A stretch of DNA of 64,000 nucleotides from Eutypa lata. Taxonomy: Eukaryota; Ascomycota; Sordariomycetes; Xylariales; Diatrypaceae. This document shows, piece after piece, positions 1-12,817 of this stretch (positions within the stretch are counted from its first letter, which is position 1; the number at the start of each line of letters is the position of its first letter). The position numbers and the translations under genes are program-made. The notes beneath the pieces are model-generated. The model saw nothing but the letters and a program-made list of their open reading frames with translations. It was not told the DNA's origin and did no database searches. The stretch lies in assembly GCA_022661535.1 (NCBI GenBank), contig JAKULF010000008.1:496001-560000 (forward strand), read 5' to 3'.

Positions 1-101
1 GTGTCATGCCATATTCGCTATACCTACGCCTATAGGTATCGACTGACTCTCCGGCAGCCTCGCCTCGACCACTATCTATATTTTTTGTTATATATCCGAA
101 A

Positions 102-122
102 AGAGAGAGAGAGAGAGAGAGA
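102..122. repeat. (GA)n microsatellite
   Basis: Uninterrupted GA dinucleotide run of about 10 units, upstream of the first gene and probably in its promoter or 5' leader. A (CCA)n-like stretch follows at about 230-250. Confidence 0.9.
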
Positions 123-283
123 TAGATTCGCTCTGGAACAATCGACAGTCCGTTCTCCCTTAGCTTAGAGATACCAGTCAATTCGATACGACTTTGAATT
201 TCGAATGCCCGCCTCTTCCGCATAACCTAACCCACCACCACCACCACCATCGCCACCCGTGACCCTCTCTCCCTACACACGCA

Positions 284-1536
284 ATGGCGGCCCGCGGCAG
301 AACTCCGCGCACCGTGGCCGACGCCACGCGGTTTACGGCCAGCACGCCGCACGCGAACACGAAATCGGGATCTGGATCGGGGTCATCCTCTTCACCCCTC
401 ACTTCCTCGGCATCGAAACAGCAGTCATCACCATCCAACACCACCAACCACAACAACCACCACCACCAACACCACCCACAGCAGAGGAGGGGGGCCGTGC
501 CACCACCATCACCACAACAACAACAACAGAGACCACAGCAGCCGGCCGAGACGATCGAGGAGCGGGTACGGAGGTTGCGGGCGGCGCACCTGGCAGCGAA
601 GCAGCACGACATCTCGCGGTTCGACCGGGTCGTCAACGCCTCGCGGAAGTACTTCAATGCGGCGCATAAGGTCACCGTTATGGGGTTGATAGGTTTTAGT
701 GGTATGTTATGTTCGATCTCTTTTAATAAATCAGGGCTCTCTATTCACTATCTACATTATCCTCGTTCCCGTTCATTCCTTCAGTAATAGTAGTAGCAAA
801 AAGCAAAACCATAGTGAAACTAACCACAAAACAAAACACAGGCCTCGCCCTCTTCGTGACAATCTACGCCACGGCCGACATGATGATGTACAACCGCAAG
901 CGGCGGCACGAGTTCTTCGCGCTGCAGCAGCGCCTCAAGGACGACAGCCTCGAGGCCGCTCGCCTCGCCTACATGACGGGGACCGCGTCCGAGGAGCAGA
1001 TCGCCATGGTCGACGACGCCACCGCCAAGGCCAAGCAGGCCGGCCTCGTGCTGCCGTCGCTGCTGTCGGCGCCGCGGGACGCCGCGCCCGTCGGTGGTTG
1101 GTCAGCAGCAACAACAACAGATTCTGCTTCTGCTTCTGCTGATACGACGACGCCTCGCTCCGTCTTCCCCGGCGAGGCGCTGATCGAGAGCAGCGTTTCG
1201 GGGGCGGGCGAGGTGGAGGGATCTCAGAAGAACAAGAAAGGCGGTGGTGGTGGTGGTGGTGGTATCACTGGGTGGTTGTTCAGCGGGCTGAAGAAGGAAG
1301 AAGACGTGGTTCCGGATGACGAGCCGGCCGGATCGCTGAGCTTCAGTCGCGAGGAAACTGCGGCGAGGGGAGCTGGGGCTGGAGGAGATGGACTCCGGGA
1401 TAAGGCGAAGGCGGCGTTCGACCAGGAGAGGGGGAACCAGAGGCGGGGCGGGCCGCTGGATCAGGTTGGCTTGGATGCTGCTGCTGCTGCTGCCAATGCT
1501 AAGAGTGGGGAGAAAAAGAAGGGGTGGTTATGGTGA
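284..1536 (+). CDS. COX14-like cytochrome c oxidase assembly protein
   Basis: Two exons, 284..701 and 842..1536, give 370 residues. The intron starts GTATGT and ends ACACAG, and joining restores one open frame. The N-terminal 120 residues are low complexity (Ser, His, Gln, Pro). A conserved core follows at about residues 118-170: FDRVVNASRKYFNAAH, then the hydrophobic stretch VTVMGLIGFSGLALF, which crosses the splice junction, then a positive patch with NRKRRHEF. This arrangement matches the fungal COX14 family, single-span inner mitochondrial membrane proteins that support assembly of Cox1 into complex IV. The long Gly/Lys-rich C-terminal tail with a (Gly)n tract at 1243-1262 is much longer than yeast Cox14 (about 70 residues), though extended forms are usual in filamentous fungi. 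The start is the first ATG of the frame. The family call comes from remembered conservation; the mitochondrial location is inferred. Confidence 0.75.
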
Positions 1537-3303
1537 GCAAGCTACTGGTCCGGTCCCCTTCAAAGAAAGAATATCATCATAGCATGCCATACCATAAGCA
1601 TATACGAATATGTATGTACATAGTACAGATGTGCCGCTGAGAGCGGAAGAAAGGAAGTTACTACAGTACGCATGGGTATGCTTTTTTCAAACCCCCCTTC
1701 TCTTTTGGTCGGGAAGTGGTGTTTTCCGGAAGTTCTATGCATAAATACATGATGAGATGGGACGGCAACGGGATGGGTAGGAGGGGAATAAAGGGGGAGG
1801 AGCATCAGGGAGGGGAGAAAACTGTACCATAGCTGTAAGTGAAATATATATATGAAAAAATCGAACAGAAAAAAAAGAAAAGAAAAGAAAAGAAAAGGGG
1901 GTCGCTCAAACAATGCATATATGTACATAGGTAGAAGCTGGAGCATTTGGATTGTATACGTCTACATACCTACCTAAGTAGGTACTTAAGGCGTCTATGT
2001 ATACCTATCCAGGTCTAGTCAGTAGGTAGAATCAACTCTTCTATTATGAATTGGATATATCCTCTATCTCTCTAAGCAATTGGATGGAGAGGGGTGAAAG
2101 GGGGGAAGGTTAAGTAGGACGTGCATCTTGGAAAAGGGGCGACCGATTTCCAGATAGGGGCTTAGACATTTCCAACTTAAACATAAAGACTCATCAACGT
2201 AGTTAGGTCCAAACAATCTTTACGAACTAAATAAGTAGGTATGTTTTAACGTTTAGGAGGCCGTACATGTAAGGTCACATGTTACCCTTACGACCACAGC
2301 ATGCGAATATGAAGGAAGATGATTAGGAGCACTTTTAGGCAGTGTACCGTGTTCTCTGCTATTACCATGCATGTTCTATAATAGAACCAAACAAACAAAT
2401 AAAAATCGCTATAGCTAACATACTCAAGATGTTGCTTTTCTCTCTCTCTGTCTGTCTCTCTTCGCTGAAACGCCATTGAACTACCTACCCTCTCCTCATG
2501 TACTATTATTACACTGATGGGGGAAAGACGTCACCACCATCACATGAAGAAGAAAAAAAACTCGTCATCGAGTTGTTTTTGTACCTTGCCCGATTGATGA
2601 TGCATATAATAAATAAACCCCCTTAAAAAAGCAAATGCAAACCTAATGAACGTATTTGGGGTATATGAGATGGAAGGAGGACAAAAAAACGAACGTCTGG
2701 TGTGGGACAAGTTCGAGGTGACCAAAAAAACAAACAGCTGCTATGCAAAACAAGGAAAGAAACGCTCTAATTATACGCGCGTGAAAGATTGTGCCCGATG
2801 TCTTCACCAATCCATGGTGATTAGTTTTGTTTTTCTTTTGTGTATTTCGTCCTTCCTTCACTTCCTTGCGAAGAAATAGAAAGTCAGAACTAGAATCCGT
2901 CCAGGACACCAAAAACGAGATAGCCAGGTAGTTCCCTTAACCACTCGCCCTCAGACTGGGTTCCTTGTTTAGAGAGACTGATAGAGTTCGGCGTTGAGCT
3001 CTACTCCTAAAGATGGTTTCAGATCGTAGTGGAGATGGCACAACCCTCTGCGAAATGAGAGCATATCTCAGTGTCGCGGATGTGCCTATTTCTCCTACGT
3101 TGCTTGCTCTGGTAAGTTGCATACGAGTTGTCTCGTATGTCGACAAGATCAGACTCGCAAATCCTCCGATGCTTTCTCTTTTTTGGATCTGAGGATCTGC
3201 CTACTCTCTTGATTCCCAAAAACTGGTGCATTGCCTGGCTGATTTCCGCATCGGCGCCTGCCATACCGTCAAACCAAGTATGCTCCGCTCCGTCGACCCC
3301 TTT
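1537..3303. other. Intergenic, no gene seen
   Basis: AT-leaning non-coding sequence with a purine tract at 1865-1897 (AAAAG repeats) and several ACCTACCTA-type motifs near 1965-1980. Short frames on both strands lack recognisable protein character. Confidence 0.6.
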
Positions 3304-4472
3304 CTAAGAGACAATGATGTGGTTGAAATGGCCCGGTATCTTCATTCGGCACTTTTCGCAATCGGCTCGGTATCCTATACTAAACGATTTCTTCATGCCC
3401 GGCTGGAGCGTCCAGGTGTTGACAGTGTGCTTACTACGGCAATGGCCGAACTTGCCTCTTGGCGAAGGCGATGCCGGTGCTGAGGTTGGAGTGGTAGCGT
3501 CAGCATCCGTCATGCCAGCGTCAGCGTCCGTATCCGAAGCTCGCGGTGGTGTCCGGATATTCGGATGCAGCAGCATGGCCGCCGGGTTCACCGAGTGAGG
3601 TAGGTGAGGCAAGTAGGGTCTTTGGAGGTTAGCCATGACGGGCGAACAAGACGAGTCTAGGACCATTCCGGGAGTAGTAGGCGTATCTTCGCCACCGCAT
3701 TCACTTATGGGCGATGGGAGACGTCTGTCCTGGACCATGGACCACTCGGTAGTTCCTCCTAGTGAGCGGGGTACCGTCTCGTCTCGTGACGAGAAACCTC
3801 TTTGGACTCCCTGCTGGACGAACCCGGCATTATCCTCCGATATGGCGTTCACAGCTTGATTAGCTGCATGGGCAGACTGGTTGCCAGGCGCCCAGTTGTT
3901 TCCTCGCACCTGGGCTGCAAACGAGCAATGGATGGGCGTGGGAATCCTCCCAGACTGGGAAGGCACGGATGCGAGGCGTTGTGCTGCACAACTATCATCG
4001 GCCATCATATCTGTGTCCCTATCTACGTCCATTGGCGGGTTCGGTAAGAGCTGCTGGGACGGGTCGACAGGTGGGGACCAGTTATCCGAGCCGGAATCAG
4101 ATGGTGTGATGGTGGGGGGTGGCATCTGAGTTCCGGGAAAACTTGGAGGATCGGTCCATCGTTTCTGTGGAGGAGATGTTCGAAATGGTAACGACTGAAG
4201 GCGTTTCTGTTACGGGGTTAAGTTAGCTCGACATCCCCAACAGGTGGTTGTGATTCATATAATGATATTGGCCATCTAGCGATGCCCACGCCGATGAACC
4301 GGGTGACTGAGAACAGACATGTCCAGTGTTAGGGCGAACTGACATTTCGGTGTTCCGTGAAACCTATACTACCGCTGCTGGCAGTGATACCGCTGTGCTC
4401 TTCCTCGTCCCTCGCCCTCTTCCGGGCCGACTCAGGCCACTGAGATTCGAACATGGCGGTGTGCTGAATCAT
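3304..4472 (-). CDS. Conserved Pezizomycotina protein of unknown function, CxxC at C terminus
   Basis: Two exons on the minus strand: 4472..4344 and 4206..3304, 343 residues. The 137-bp intron has donor GTCAGT, a CTAAC branch site and acceptor AACAG, and both junctions are in phase 0. The junction produces TEHRN-KRLQSLPFRTSPP, which I remember as conserved among Sordariomycete homologues; that is why the upstream exon is included. The N terminus has the block MFESQWPESARKRARDEEE, a likely nuclear localisation signal. The middle is Pro/Ser-rich and disordered, with the islands GRIPTPI and RLPSPISECG. The last 45 residues are basic and ordered, with HTVNTWTLQPGMKKSFSIGY and then ADCEKCRMKIPGHFNHI. 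The CEKC pair could bind metal or form a disulfide. No function is known to me; a nuclear role is inferred from the basic motif and composition. The ATG at 4472 is the more likely start, but an in-frame Met six codons later is possible. Confidence 0.75.
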
Positions 4473-6942
4473 TACGTGGTAGAAGTAGAAATTGGCTGAC
4501 GAGTATGCCTGGCCTCTTTCCTGACAGTGGTCGCTCGTATCCAAGATGGAGGGTTGTAGATCCAAGTAGTCACTGAAGCGATAAGCTGTGCTTAGAATAA
4601 CAATGGTGACAATTATGGTAACACGCTATGTTGACATGAAAGAAGTAAAGACGACCAACAAGAGATATGTCGCAAATATGTGATATGAGGCGGTAATGCG
4701 GCGTGGCGGGGTGAGGACCTTGTGGGATTGGTACTCGGCAGATATTAGTTAAGGTTATTTTTGGACGTCAAGTGCGATCTCAGACCAATACCGATCTAAG
4801 TCTTGGTCGTGGTGGTTCGTGGTGGTTGGGACTTCCTATGATATTCCTAAGGTGGGGCGGTTTTGAAGACTTGGCCTGGTGAGAGAAGGCTCGATGTCGT
4901 TCTCGTGCAGGTCAATATGCATCAACCAATTGATGTATGATGAGGTTATATAGGATGTATTTAGCTAGGTACTCTGATATGCACCTAGTTAGATGGGTGG
5001 GCAGGTGGACAGGTGGACAGGTGAACAGATGGTGAATATGTAGCTCGAGAGAAGCGCGCTCCTACCAACTAGATAGTTACCTCCAACGATTGATAAGTTA
5101 TTATTCCTGAGGCAGGGAGGCTGAAGACCCTGTTTTCCCCCTCACTGATCTTCCTTTTCCAAGGAACGCGCGCACACACACATACAAGTTTGACAAGCAG
5201 ACAAGAAAAGAGACAGGCAGGACAGGCAACAAGGAGGACGCAAGGGAAAATGCTGAGGAATGGACTCGTTCCAGTCGAGTCTAGGAAAAACAAAATCTAA
5301 GCTGACACAAAGAAAAATGATGACATATGTGCAAATAGCATTGTAGGTGTTGAATAATATTACGTATAATAAGACAGACAGAGCAGAGTATTAGTTAAGA
5401 GGGAAATAACTAGAAGAAAGAGGAGTCAAATCGACTTGAATGAATGTGATGGTAATTCTGGTATACCTGATTAGTTAGTGGTGGTGGGATTGATTGCCTG
5501 CAGCAGCTTTTGGATGAATGACGATACCTTTTCCACTTTGGTGCTGGGGTAAGCCTAACTGTTAACTGCTAACAGGTACAATACGTACCTACGTAGTTAA
5601 CTAACTGCTAACTGCTAACTGCTTGGGATCATTGGCTCTTCTGCCAAGAAGGGGTTTCCGAAGACGAGTATCTTATCTCCACTCTTGATTAACAACCTCG
5701 TTCCTCCAACAGGATGGACTGATGGTCTATCAATGCATAACATGAGACATGTAAACATTTTAACGTTAGACGCAGCATACAACATACATTGGCATTAGTT
5801 ATGAGGTTATCCCTAAGTGCTTTCGAATTCCTTGGCTTTCATCAATATCCATACGATTACGTGCATGTGCATACATACATATTAAGAAGTATGGAGTTAT
5901 ATGCACAGCGTCGATGGTGAGACTTGCAGACAGACAGGACTCTACGATACGATAGTTACCCACTGCAGGATCTCATTTAGCTGAGCTGCACGAAGGTCCG
6001 CTTGTGCTCCAGTCTTTGCATGCACAACACCTGTCACCTACTTGCATCGAGGACATGGAAAGCCATGTGCTTTGGCCGCTATCATGCGCTTTGGTAAGAA
6101 ATTCCCATTTAATATTGGACAATCCAGAATGGGATGGTTCGAGTTCGGCTGCTCCATGGAAGGCGTCTAGAAACAAATATTATCATCTTAAATACTCGGG
6201 GTTCCCAAGCGAACGGGCCGCTAAAGGGATCCCCTAGAGGTTAACTAACATACATACCTACCTAAAAATAAACAACCAAAATAGGCAATTGACAAATGGC
6301 CTGGCATTATGCGCTCGGAGTATTCGACGGGAAACGAAATTTTGGCATACGATATAATTTCACCAAACGAGTACCTAGGTATGATTTGTAATGGAATACG
6401 AAGGAGGCAATAAGTAATAAAATCGTTAGTAAATCTGACCATCAGAAATGATAGGTAGTTCATTCACCATTCTTCTGCTGTGAGCTAGCTATCAATGTAT
6501 GTAGCCAGCGTGTACAATACAATACGTATGTCGCCTTCTTCGTTTCAGAATTGCTTCATCTTTCGCCCGGAGTCCCCGGAGCCGACTTGCAGGTGCTTCA
6601 ACTAAGACATAGAGAGTTAAAACAATTTCGTCACGAAGCCAATTGAATCTTCAATTCTCGCCATGCCATGTTTCCGAGAGTCACGCGTTGGGGGGCAACA
6701 ATGGCGCACAATATTGTCAACTATGTAGCTCTAGGAGACTTGCTGCTAATTTGGTGATGCCTCATCGATTCATACATGCATGCAGTATCTACCTACCTAC
6801 CTATCTAGTCTGCCAGTCCTGCTCCACTAACGTACATTACACACAAATTTACATACGTCACCGATGAGCTAATCGAACTCTCCGCTCCTTACTCTAGAAT
6901 GCAAGAGATAGCAACGCCAGGGAAAAAGCAAAAAACCATGGT
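4473..6942. other. Intergenic, no gene seen
   Basis: About 2.5 kb without a supportable gene. It contains short tandem motifs: AGGTGGAC repeats around 4993-5025 and TAACTGC repeats around 5550-5622. ACCTACCTA motifs lie at about 6253 and 6788. Frames of 60-80 residues on both strands have no family character. Confidence 0.6.
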
Positions 6943-9009
6943 TCACAACTTGGACAACAACGCCGGCCTGATGTAGCGCTTCCAAGCTTCGGCGTGCCGG
7001 CCTCCATCCTTCCTTGCCATGACGTTGATGGGGAGCTGCTCGGTCCACCGCATCAGCGTCTCGTATGCGTTCCCGTCCCTCATCCCGATCGCGCTTCCGA
7101 GCCCGGCGTCGGTGAAGTCCCACGCATCGGTCAGCCCGATCGCATCCGGCAGGAGGTCGTCGAGGAGGTCGTTCACGACGTCCCGGATGACGTCCAGCTG
7201 CGCAGCGGAGAGGACCCCGTCCTCGACAAACGAGATGGCGCCCGCGGATTGCGGGTTCACGATTGTCGAGAGCGCGAAGACGGATCTCAGCTTGCCTAGG
7301 ACGCTGCAAACTGCCGCGTCTTGGACTTGAGCTGCAGCCTCGATGAAGTCGCGAAGGACTAAGTATTCGACGTGTGCTCTGGCTGCCGACATCAACAACA
7401 TGATGTGCTGGTTCCATGCCTGTGCCTTCGTCCTTCCTCGCTTCAATTCATCTGCCAGTTTGGATTCGGCCCTAGCCACCAAGCGCTGAGCACGCTTTTG
7501 GAATATGAAGAGCTGCGTGTTTGAGTCAGTGGGATAGCCTAAGAAGGCATCACTACTCTTCCCTGTGAATGGTGATTCCGCAAGATATCGCAGGTCCTCG
7601 GGAAGCTCGGTCTTAGACTGCTCCACTCCCAGACGTGCAATCCATTTCATTAAATACCTAGCCGTCTGTTGAAAGAGGACGTGGGTATCTCCTTCTCCCG
7701 TGCACATCACTGTAAGAGACTGTACAATGTCCGGCAGGCCAGAGGTAGCCAAATATCCCTGTCCGCCACATGCCCTCCTTGCATCTTCGGCGCCTTCCGA
7801 TGCTATAGTAGACGACCAGGCTTTCGTTCCACCGATTAGGGCGTGGGCTGATTCCATGGTGCTATAATCTCCCTCCCGCTCTCTTCTCTCAAACTCACGG
7901 TGGGCGGCTTCGCAATGCCGTGACGCGAAAAAGATCGCATATGCTTTTGCCAGGCTCGTCAAGAGTCGGTAGTGTTGACTCCGGTATTCCATAAGAGCGA
8001 CTTCGGTCCCGGTTGCGTCGTCCCTGTATGCAAAGTTACCCTGTTTCCTCACGGTTGAGTACCGAATAGCGATAGTCACAGCCGCGGCAAGTTGGATAGA
8101 GATGACCCAGGTCATCTTAGAGCGAGTGACCATCATGGTCCCATATGTCGCTTTAGCATGAACGCCTGGTCTCTTCCTGTATGTTCCATCCCTAGCCACA
8201 GAAGCTTGTGCCGAAAGCATGTCGTTTCTAGGAACGACAATGTTGTTGAAACGTGCATAGCCGTTGTCGTTCTGGTTGTGGTTCATCTTAGGACCGATAT
8301 CACCTAATTCGATACCCTCCAATGCTCTCCCCGTTGTAATGTCACGGAGCTGCAACATGAACGCATGAACCCCATGGTCTTCACCACCCGTGATCAAGCG
8401 TGCCATGACAATGCCATGTGAAGCAGCGAACCCCATTGCCCCTGGCCAAAACTTAGTACTCGACAACGTCGGTGAGTTGAGCACAAAGCAATCCCTCGCG
8501 TCGTCAAACGTAGCCGCCGTCTCCAAACCCCTCACGAAAGTGCCGTGACCGAGCTCTGTTTGTATATATGCCCCATTGATGCATCCCTTCATTGCCGGCA
8601 CAAGCCATCTCGACTGCTGCTCTGGTGTGGCCATAAGTTCCAACACCTTCGTGAACATTGAGGTCGAGAGGCCGAAGGGCGTATAGTTAAACAGAGTATA
8701 CCTCGGCGTGATCCAGTCGAAAAAGTCGTGGCCATATTTGGTTCGGTCATCATATGCGGCTCTACCCAACTCGAGCCCATCGAGGTAAAGGTCCTCCCGG
8801 CTCGTCTTGGCGTACCGATAGGGAAGTCGCGATGTGTCTGAGGTGCCGAGAGAAGCCTCGATCCGAGCCCAAGCCTCTCGCCTCCGCCGGAGGGTATCCG
8901 CGTTCCCATAGATAACTCGAGTCAGACTTTCGACCTCGAAACTCGTCCGGGACCGGGCATCTGCCATCAGCATCTTCTGGGAAGCCGCCACCTCGTCTCT
9001 ACTAGCCAT
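6943..9009 (-). CDS. Peroxisomal acyl-CoA oxidase
   Basis: Single exon of 688 residues, the usual length for fungal acyl-CoA oxidases. It catalyses the first, FAD-dependent step of peroxisomal beta-oxidation, turning acyl-CoA into trans-2-enoyl-CoA with H2O2. Visible features: an alpha-helical N-terminal region with the conserved RWLVPAMKGCINGAYIQTELGHGTF block at about 134-157, the flavin/substrate domain with GDIGPKMNHNQNDNG at about 236-250, the ACGGQGYL motif near 413-420, and CTGEGDTHVL at about 436, in which Glu439 is the expected catalytic base. The C-terminal domain ends in -SKL, a canonical type 1 peroxisomal targeting signal. The start is the ATG at 9009, giving MASRDEV. It is flanked by long intergenic spaces on both sides. 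Substrate chain length cannot be told from sequence, and fungi usually carry several paralogues, so no symbol is assigned. Confidence 0.95.
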   Translation of the reverse strand: MASRDEVAASQKMLMADARSRTSFEVESLTRVIYGNADTLRRRREAWARIEASLGTSDTSRLPYRYAKTSREDLYLDGLELGRAAYDDRTKYGHDFFDWITPRYTLFNYTPFGLSTSMFTKVLELMATPEQQSRWLVPAMKGCINGAYIQTELGHGTFVRGLETAATFDDARDCFVLNSPTLSSTKFWPGAMGFAASHGIVMARLITGGEDHGVHAFMLQLRDITTGRALEGIELGDIGPKMNHNQNDNGYARFNNIVVPRNDMLSAQASVARDGTYRKRPGVHAKATYGTMMVTRSKMTWVISIQLAAAVTIAIRYSTVRKQGNFAYRDDATGTEVALMEYRSQHYRLLTSLAKAYAIFFASRHCEAAHREFERREREGDYSTMESAHALIGGTKAWSSTIASEGAEDARRACGGQGYLATSGLPDIVQSLTVMCTGEGDTHVLFQQTARYLMKWIARLGVEQSKTELPEDLRYLAESPFTGKSSDAFLGYPTDSNTQLFIFQKRAQRLVARAESKLADELKRGRTKAQAWNQHIMLLMSAARAHVEYLVLRDFIEAAAQVQDAAVCSVLGKLRSVFALSTIVNPQSAGAISFVEDGVLSAAQLDVIRDVVNDLLDDLLPDAIGLTDAWDFTDAGLGSAIGMRDGNAYETLMRWTEQLPINVMARKDGGRHAEAWKRYIRPALLSKL

Positions 9010-9950
9010 AGCGAATACTGCACAGAGAAGCGATTGTAAGTAGGATATTGCGTATCCAGTAGCTACTATATGTATTCTGTCACCGTTAGATAACTGGGGT
9101 TTTTCATATTCAAGTGAAAAGCAAGGGAAAAAAGTGAGGAGGTGGTCACGTACTTAAGAAGAAAAACAATGTCCCTCGGCTGAGACCAGCCTAGCCCTGT
9201 TGATAACTCAAGTGTGTAGGCCTGTACCAGCCGATGACGTTCTTTCCTACAGAAAGATTATAAATAAAGGAAAATATTCGTGCAGACTTTTTCGGTGGTG
9301 GCTATGTAAGTACTTGGGCAACGTTGGTTCAGAAAATAGTCGATGCGGCACTGGTAACTACCTACATACATCATATAAGTACGCACTGTATCCCAATCTA
9401 AGATATGACTTGTTTGCGGCTTCCTAGATATTCACGAGTGATTTCCTACTACTTGCATTGAATGTATAACACGTGCCTACCTTCTGACCAAACCATTGCA
9501 CGGTGGGTAGGTAAGTGAGTGAGTGAGTGCATTATAGTGACAACAGGGGGATTGTATTATTGCCTGCCTATTCAAGTGACTTAACAGTATGCGTACGGAT
9601 AGGTAGCATTGACATCATATTCAGGAGTACAGGGCTCAATACTCATACCTACTTAGATAAAAACATGAGGTAATAATTACTATCGCCAGTAGCCGCAGGC
9701 GTTGAGGTTGTACACCTACGGCGGCAACGCTCGATGAAGCAGGAACCAACGAAAAAAGGGACCATGCATTTGTTGCACGTCGTTCTTGAAAGACGTATGT
9801 ACACACCGAAAATCCCCCAAATACCACATGGTATTATGAGACACAGTCTCACTTAGACATCATGGGGTTTTGATCCATTATTTCTGTCTTTTATTTTCGG
9901 GATTTTCGGGATTTTCATTACTTATTGGAAAAGAAGAAAAGAATCATGTG

Positions 9951-9975
9951 GCGTCCTGGCGTCCTGGCGTCCTGG
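9951..9975. repeat. Tandem GCGTCCTG x3
   Basis: Three perfect copies of the octamer GCGTCCTG plus one base. Just upstream, at about 9895-9915, ATTTTCGGG is repeated in the same tandem style. Confidence 0.85.
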
Positions 9976-12817
9976 ATACACTTTGGATAAGCATTCGGAT
10001 ATATCACGCAAGATAGCCAATCACACATACTCGTTAAATCACCAATGAAAAAAGAAAGGTGATGCTGTGGGTAAATTAGGCATTGCCCCATACCTCGGAA
10101 GTAGGGAGAACCATGATTTCAAAGCGTTTCAATAGGTAGTACAAGTGTTGCACCCTTGTCTTTTTAGAACAAGTAGGACTCACGTATTCGAGACTAACGT
10201 TAGGGAATGGTGGCTTTAATGATAGAGCCTAGGGGGCAGGTTTCCGGTATAGTTAGGGCTTCAGTGGTTGGTTGCTAAAAGGACTGAGTCAACCGGTATA
10301 ACATTTGGGCCCCTTTCTGAAACAGTTTTATGCTTAACAAGGGAGTTGAGTAAAAGTTCCTGGACATATAATTTTGGATAACCTATTCAAAATCTGGCTG
10401 GTATGGCGAGAAATGGAGCATGTGCTTGAGCAGCACTTGTAGGGAACTGTAGATCTACTACGGACTCTCTCATCTGGTGGTGAGTATAGCCACAATCAAG
10501 TAAACTAGGCGATATTTCAAACACAAAGTTCAAAGTCTCGCCTCGCCTCGCAGCACAAGAACGGGTGGGTATAATCATCCCAGTTTGAAGTCCCCGGTTG
10601 ACCAGTATTATGCATGCAGTGTATCAACGCGGAGCTTGAACAATGCGAAGCCGTATACAACAGTTATTACCTATCCTCAACTCGTGCTGCTATGGAAAAA
10701 TACCGCATGTCCCAGACCTGTAGGACTGGTTACAACAAGTGAATAGAAGCACAGGAACCACCACTTTGTTGTTGTCTTACTGGACAGGGCTCGTGCCGGG
10801 AGTTTCTGTGACGAATCGAATGTTGACACAAATTGGCACATACGGGATTCTATTGTGACTCAATATCACACGTCTCGTACGTAATAGGTAATTAGCTGGT
10901 TTCGTGTTTACGGGAGTATTGACGTTCAATCCAGACAGATCTAGCCTCTGAAGGAAGTGTTAGTTCTCGGGCGATATACTGGCATGTATGGTGAAAGTAT
11001 AGTTGATATCTTGATATGATACATACATACTTACTATTTCGATTTACGACTGGGGAACAATTTAATATCGCAACGCAAGAAATCACCATGTTTGAGGTTT
11101 ACGGGGTGCTGTGCAATAGCGGCGAGATATTCCTGATAGCTCATGATGTGGCTGCACCGAGCAAATATTAAGTTAATATGTAGGTGAATGTTTTAGCCCG
11201 GCCGTTTGTATCCTATCGCTAACTGATACCCCTTCCCTAGTTCCTTCAACTTGCTTAGAGTTAGTCAATGGACCTTCTACATTAACCTAGTCCCGTGTAG
11301 TTTTGTCAAGTGGCAAGTAATGGTTTTGCTACGATTATACTTTATTATTCAATACACAACGACGTTGAACTACCCCAACCGGAAGGTCACACGGAGGTCT
11401 CGAAACGAAATTACTCACGCCTACCATGGCATGGAGTTTGGGCCACAAGATCAGGTGCTTCGAAGCCTGTCCTCCCATCCCCGCCTATTAAGTGGAGGGT
11501 ACACAAGGGCGTACAGGAACCGGAAGATGCAGGATCTAGCTATAAAAAAAGGGGGGGGGCTGGGCCGATGAAGGGTTCCTCAGTTAACGTTGAACGACGG
11601 CTGTATGGCTTTGAGACAAGCACGGTAGAGTGGACGAACCTATTATCACACAAGAAAAGCCATCGAACATCGAACGTCACTTAACCCCAAGGATAGACAG
11701 CTTCGGCCGCGAAGTCAATTCAAGCCGTGTATGACTAACATAATATATTCTAAAGGCATAGTTACTTAGTAAGTTTTCCATTCTGGATGGCTCGACGATT
11801 GAATCCGTTGTGCTTTATAACTTGATATTGTACTTTCGTGTTGAATTTATAACGGGAACTGCAATCATGATACTGTGTGACTTAGTACTTGGGCAGGAGC
11901 ATTGTAACCATCATGAGAACTTGGAATAGGGGTTGCCCCTGATATCTGCATAACTAAGGTATTTGGGGTTACTGAATATTAACAGTATATTAATACACCG
12001 CGCTAGATTCGCATAGAGAAAGGTAGGTAGTACAGGGTCCTCCTGAAACGAGCATTATGTTATCTCTTTTCTCGGATAAGCTTCACTGCACTAGAAAGGG
12101 GATAGAGAATACCCAACCACATTATATATACTTAGATAGGTTGGCTAATTATACTAGGAGGATAGATAGGGTGCCATGACCGGGAGAGAAGATTATTATG
12201 CAGGTCTTCAGCTCGAATCGAGGTACGAGGACTGAATTTATTATGAACCTGGAATCTAGTGCCCGCTTCATTGAATAGCGCCCAACACTGTCTTCGAAAA
12301 TGTCTGTTATAAGTTCGACAGATGCTAAGCATATGGAAGCTACGCCTTATCGTAAATGGCATACCTACTTAATCGACATTGTCTACGTAGTGGTTGGCTA
12401 CTTACTCCCTGTCGGAAACGCGCTTCATTCGCTGCGGCTACACAGCCGCAACTTTTACTATCGGCTATCGGGAGAGGACGCGAATGACCAACCATATCGA
12501 TTGCCGAACGAGATTTCCGGCTTCCGTTCGGGTCGACGCATTAGTTGAAAAGCCCTAGTCCTGTTGGTTACACTGATTAACATGTCGGTATCAGGAACCC
12601 TGTCTTATTTCTACCCCTTTCTAACGGAATCGTTGCCATGGCAAACAAGTACATTATCACCTGGCATTCATAGATATATGATTGGCCATAATAAGTAAGA
12701 AATTGATGCTTGCTCCCTAGCTGAGGCTGCTGTCCCTGAATCATGTTGGAAGCCTAAAGTTACTACTCTCCCGCTCCCCGCTCCCATCTCTTTCTTTTCT
12801 TTCCATACTCTATATTT

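Noticed and set aside
178..675. Long minus-strand frame opposite the COX14-like first exon
   Set aside because: Its Cys/Trp/Gly repeats are the antisense of the CAC/CAG low-complexity coding stretch.
11251..11684. Two overlapping plus-strand frames of 106 and 124 residues
   Set aside because: Mixed, low-information sequence crossing a G9 run and poly-A; no domain and no supporting splice structure.
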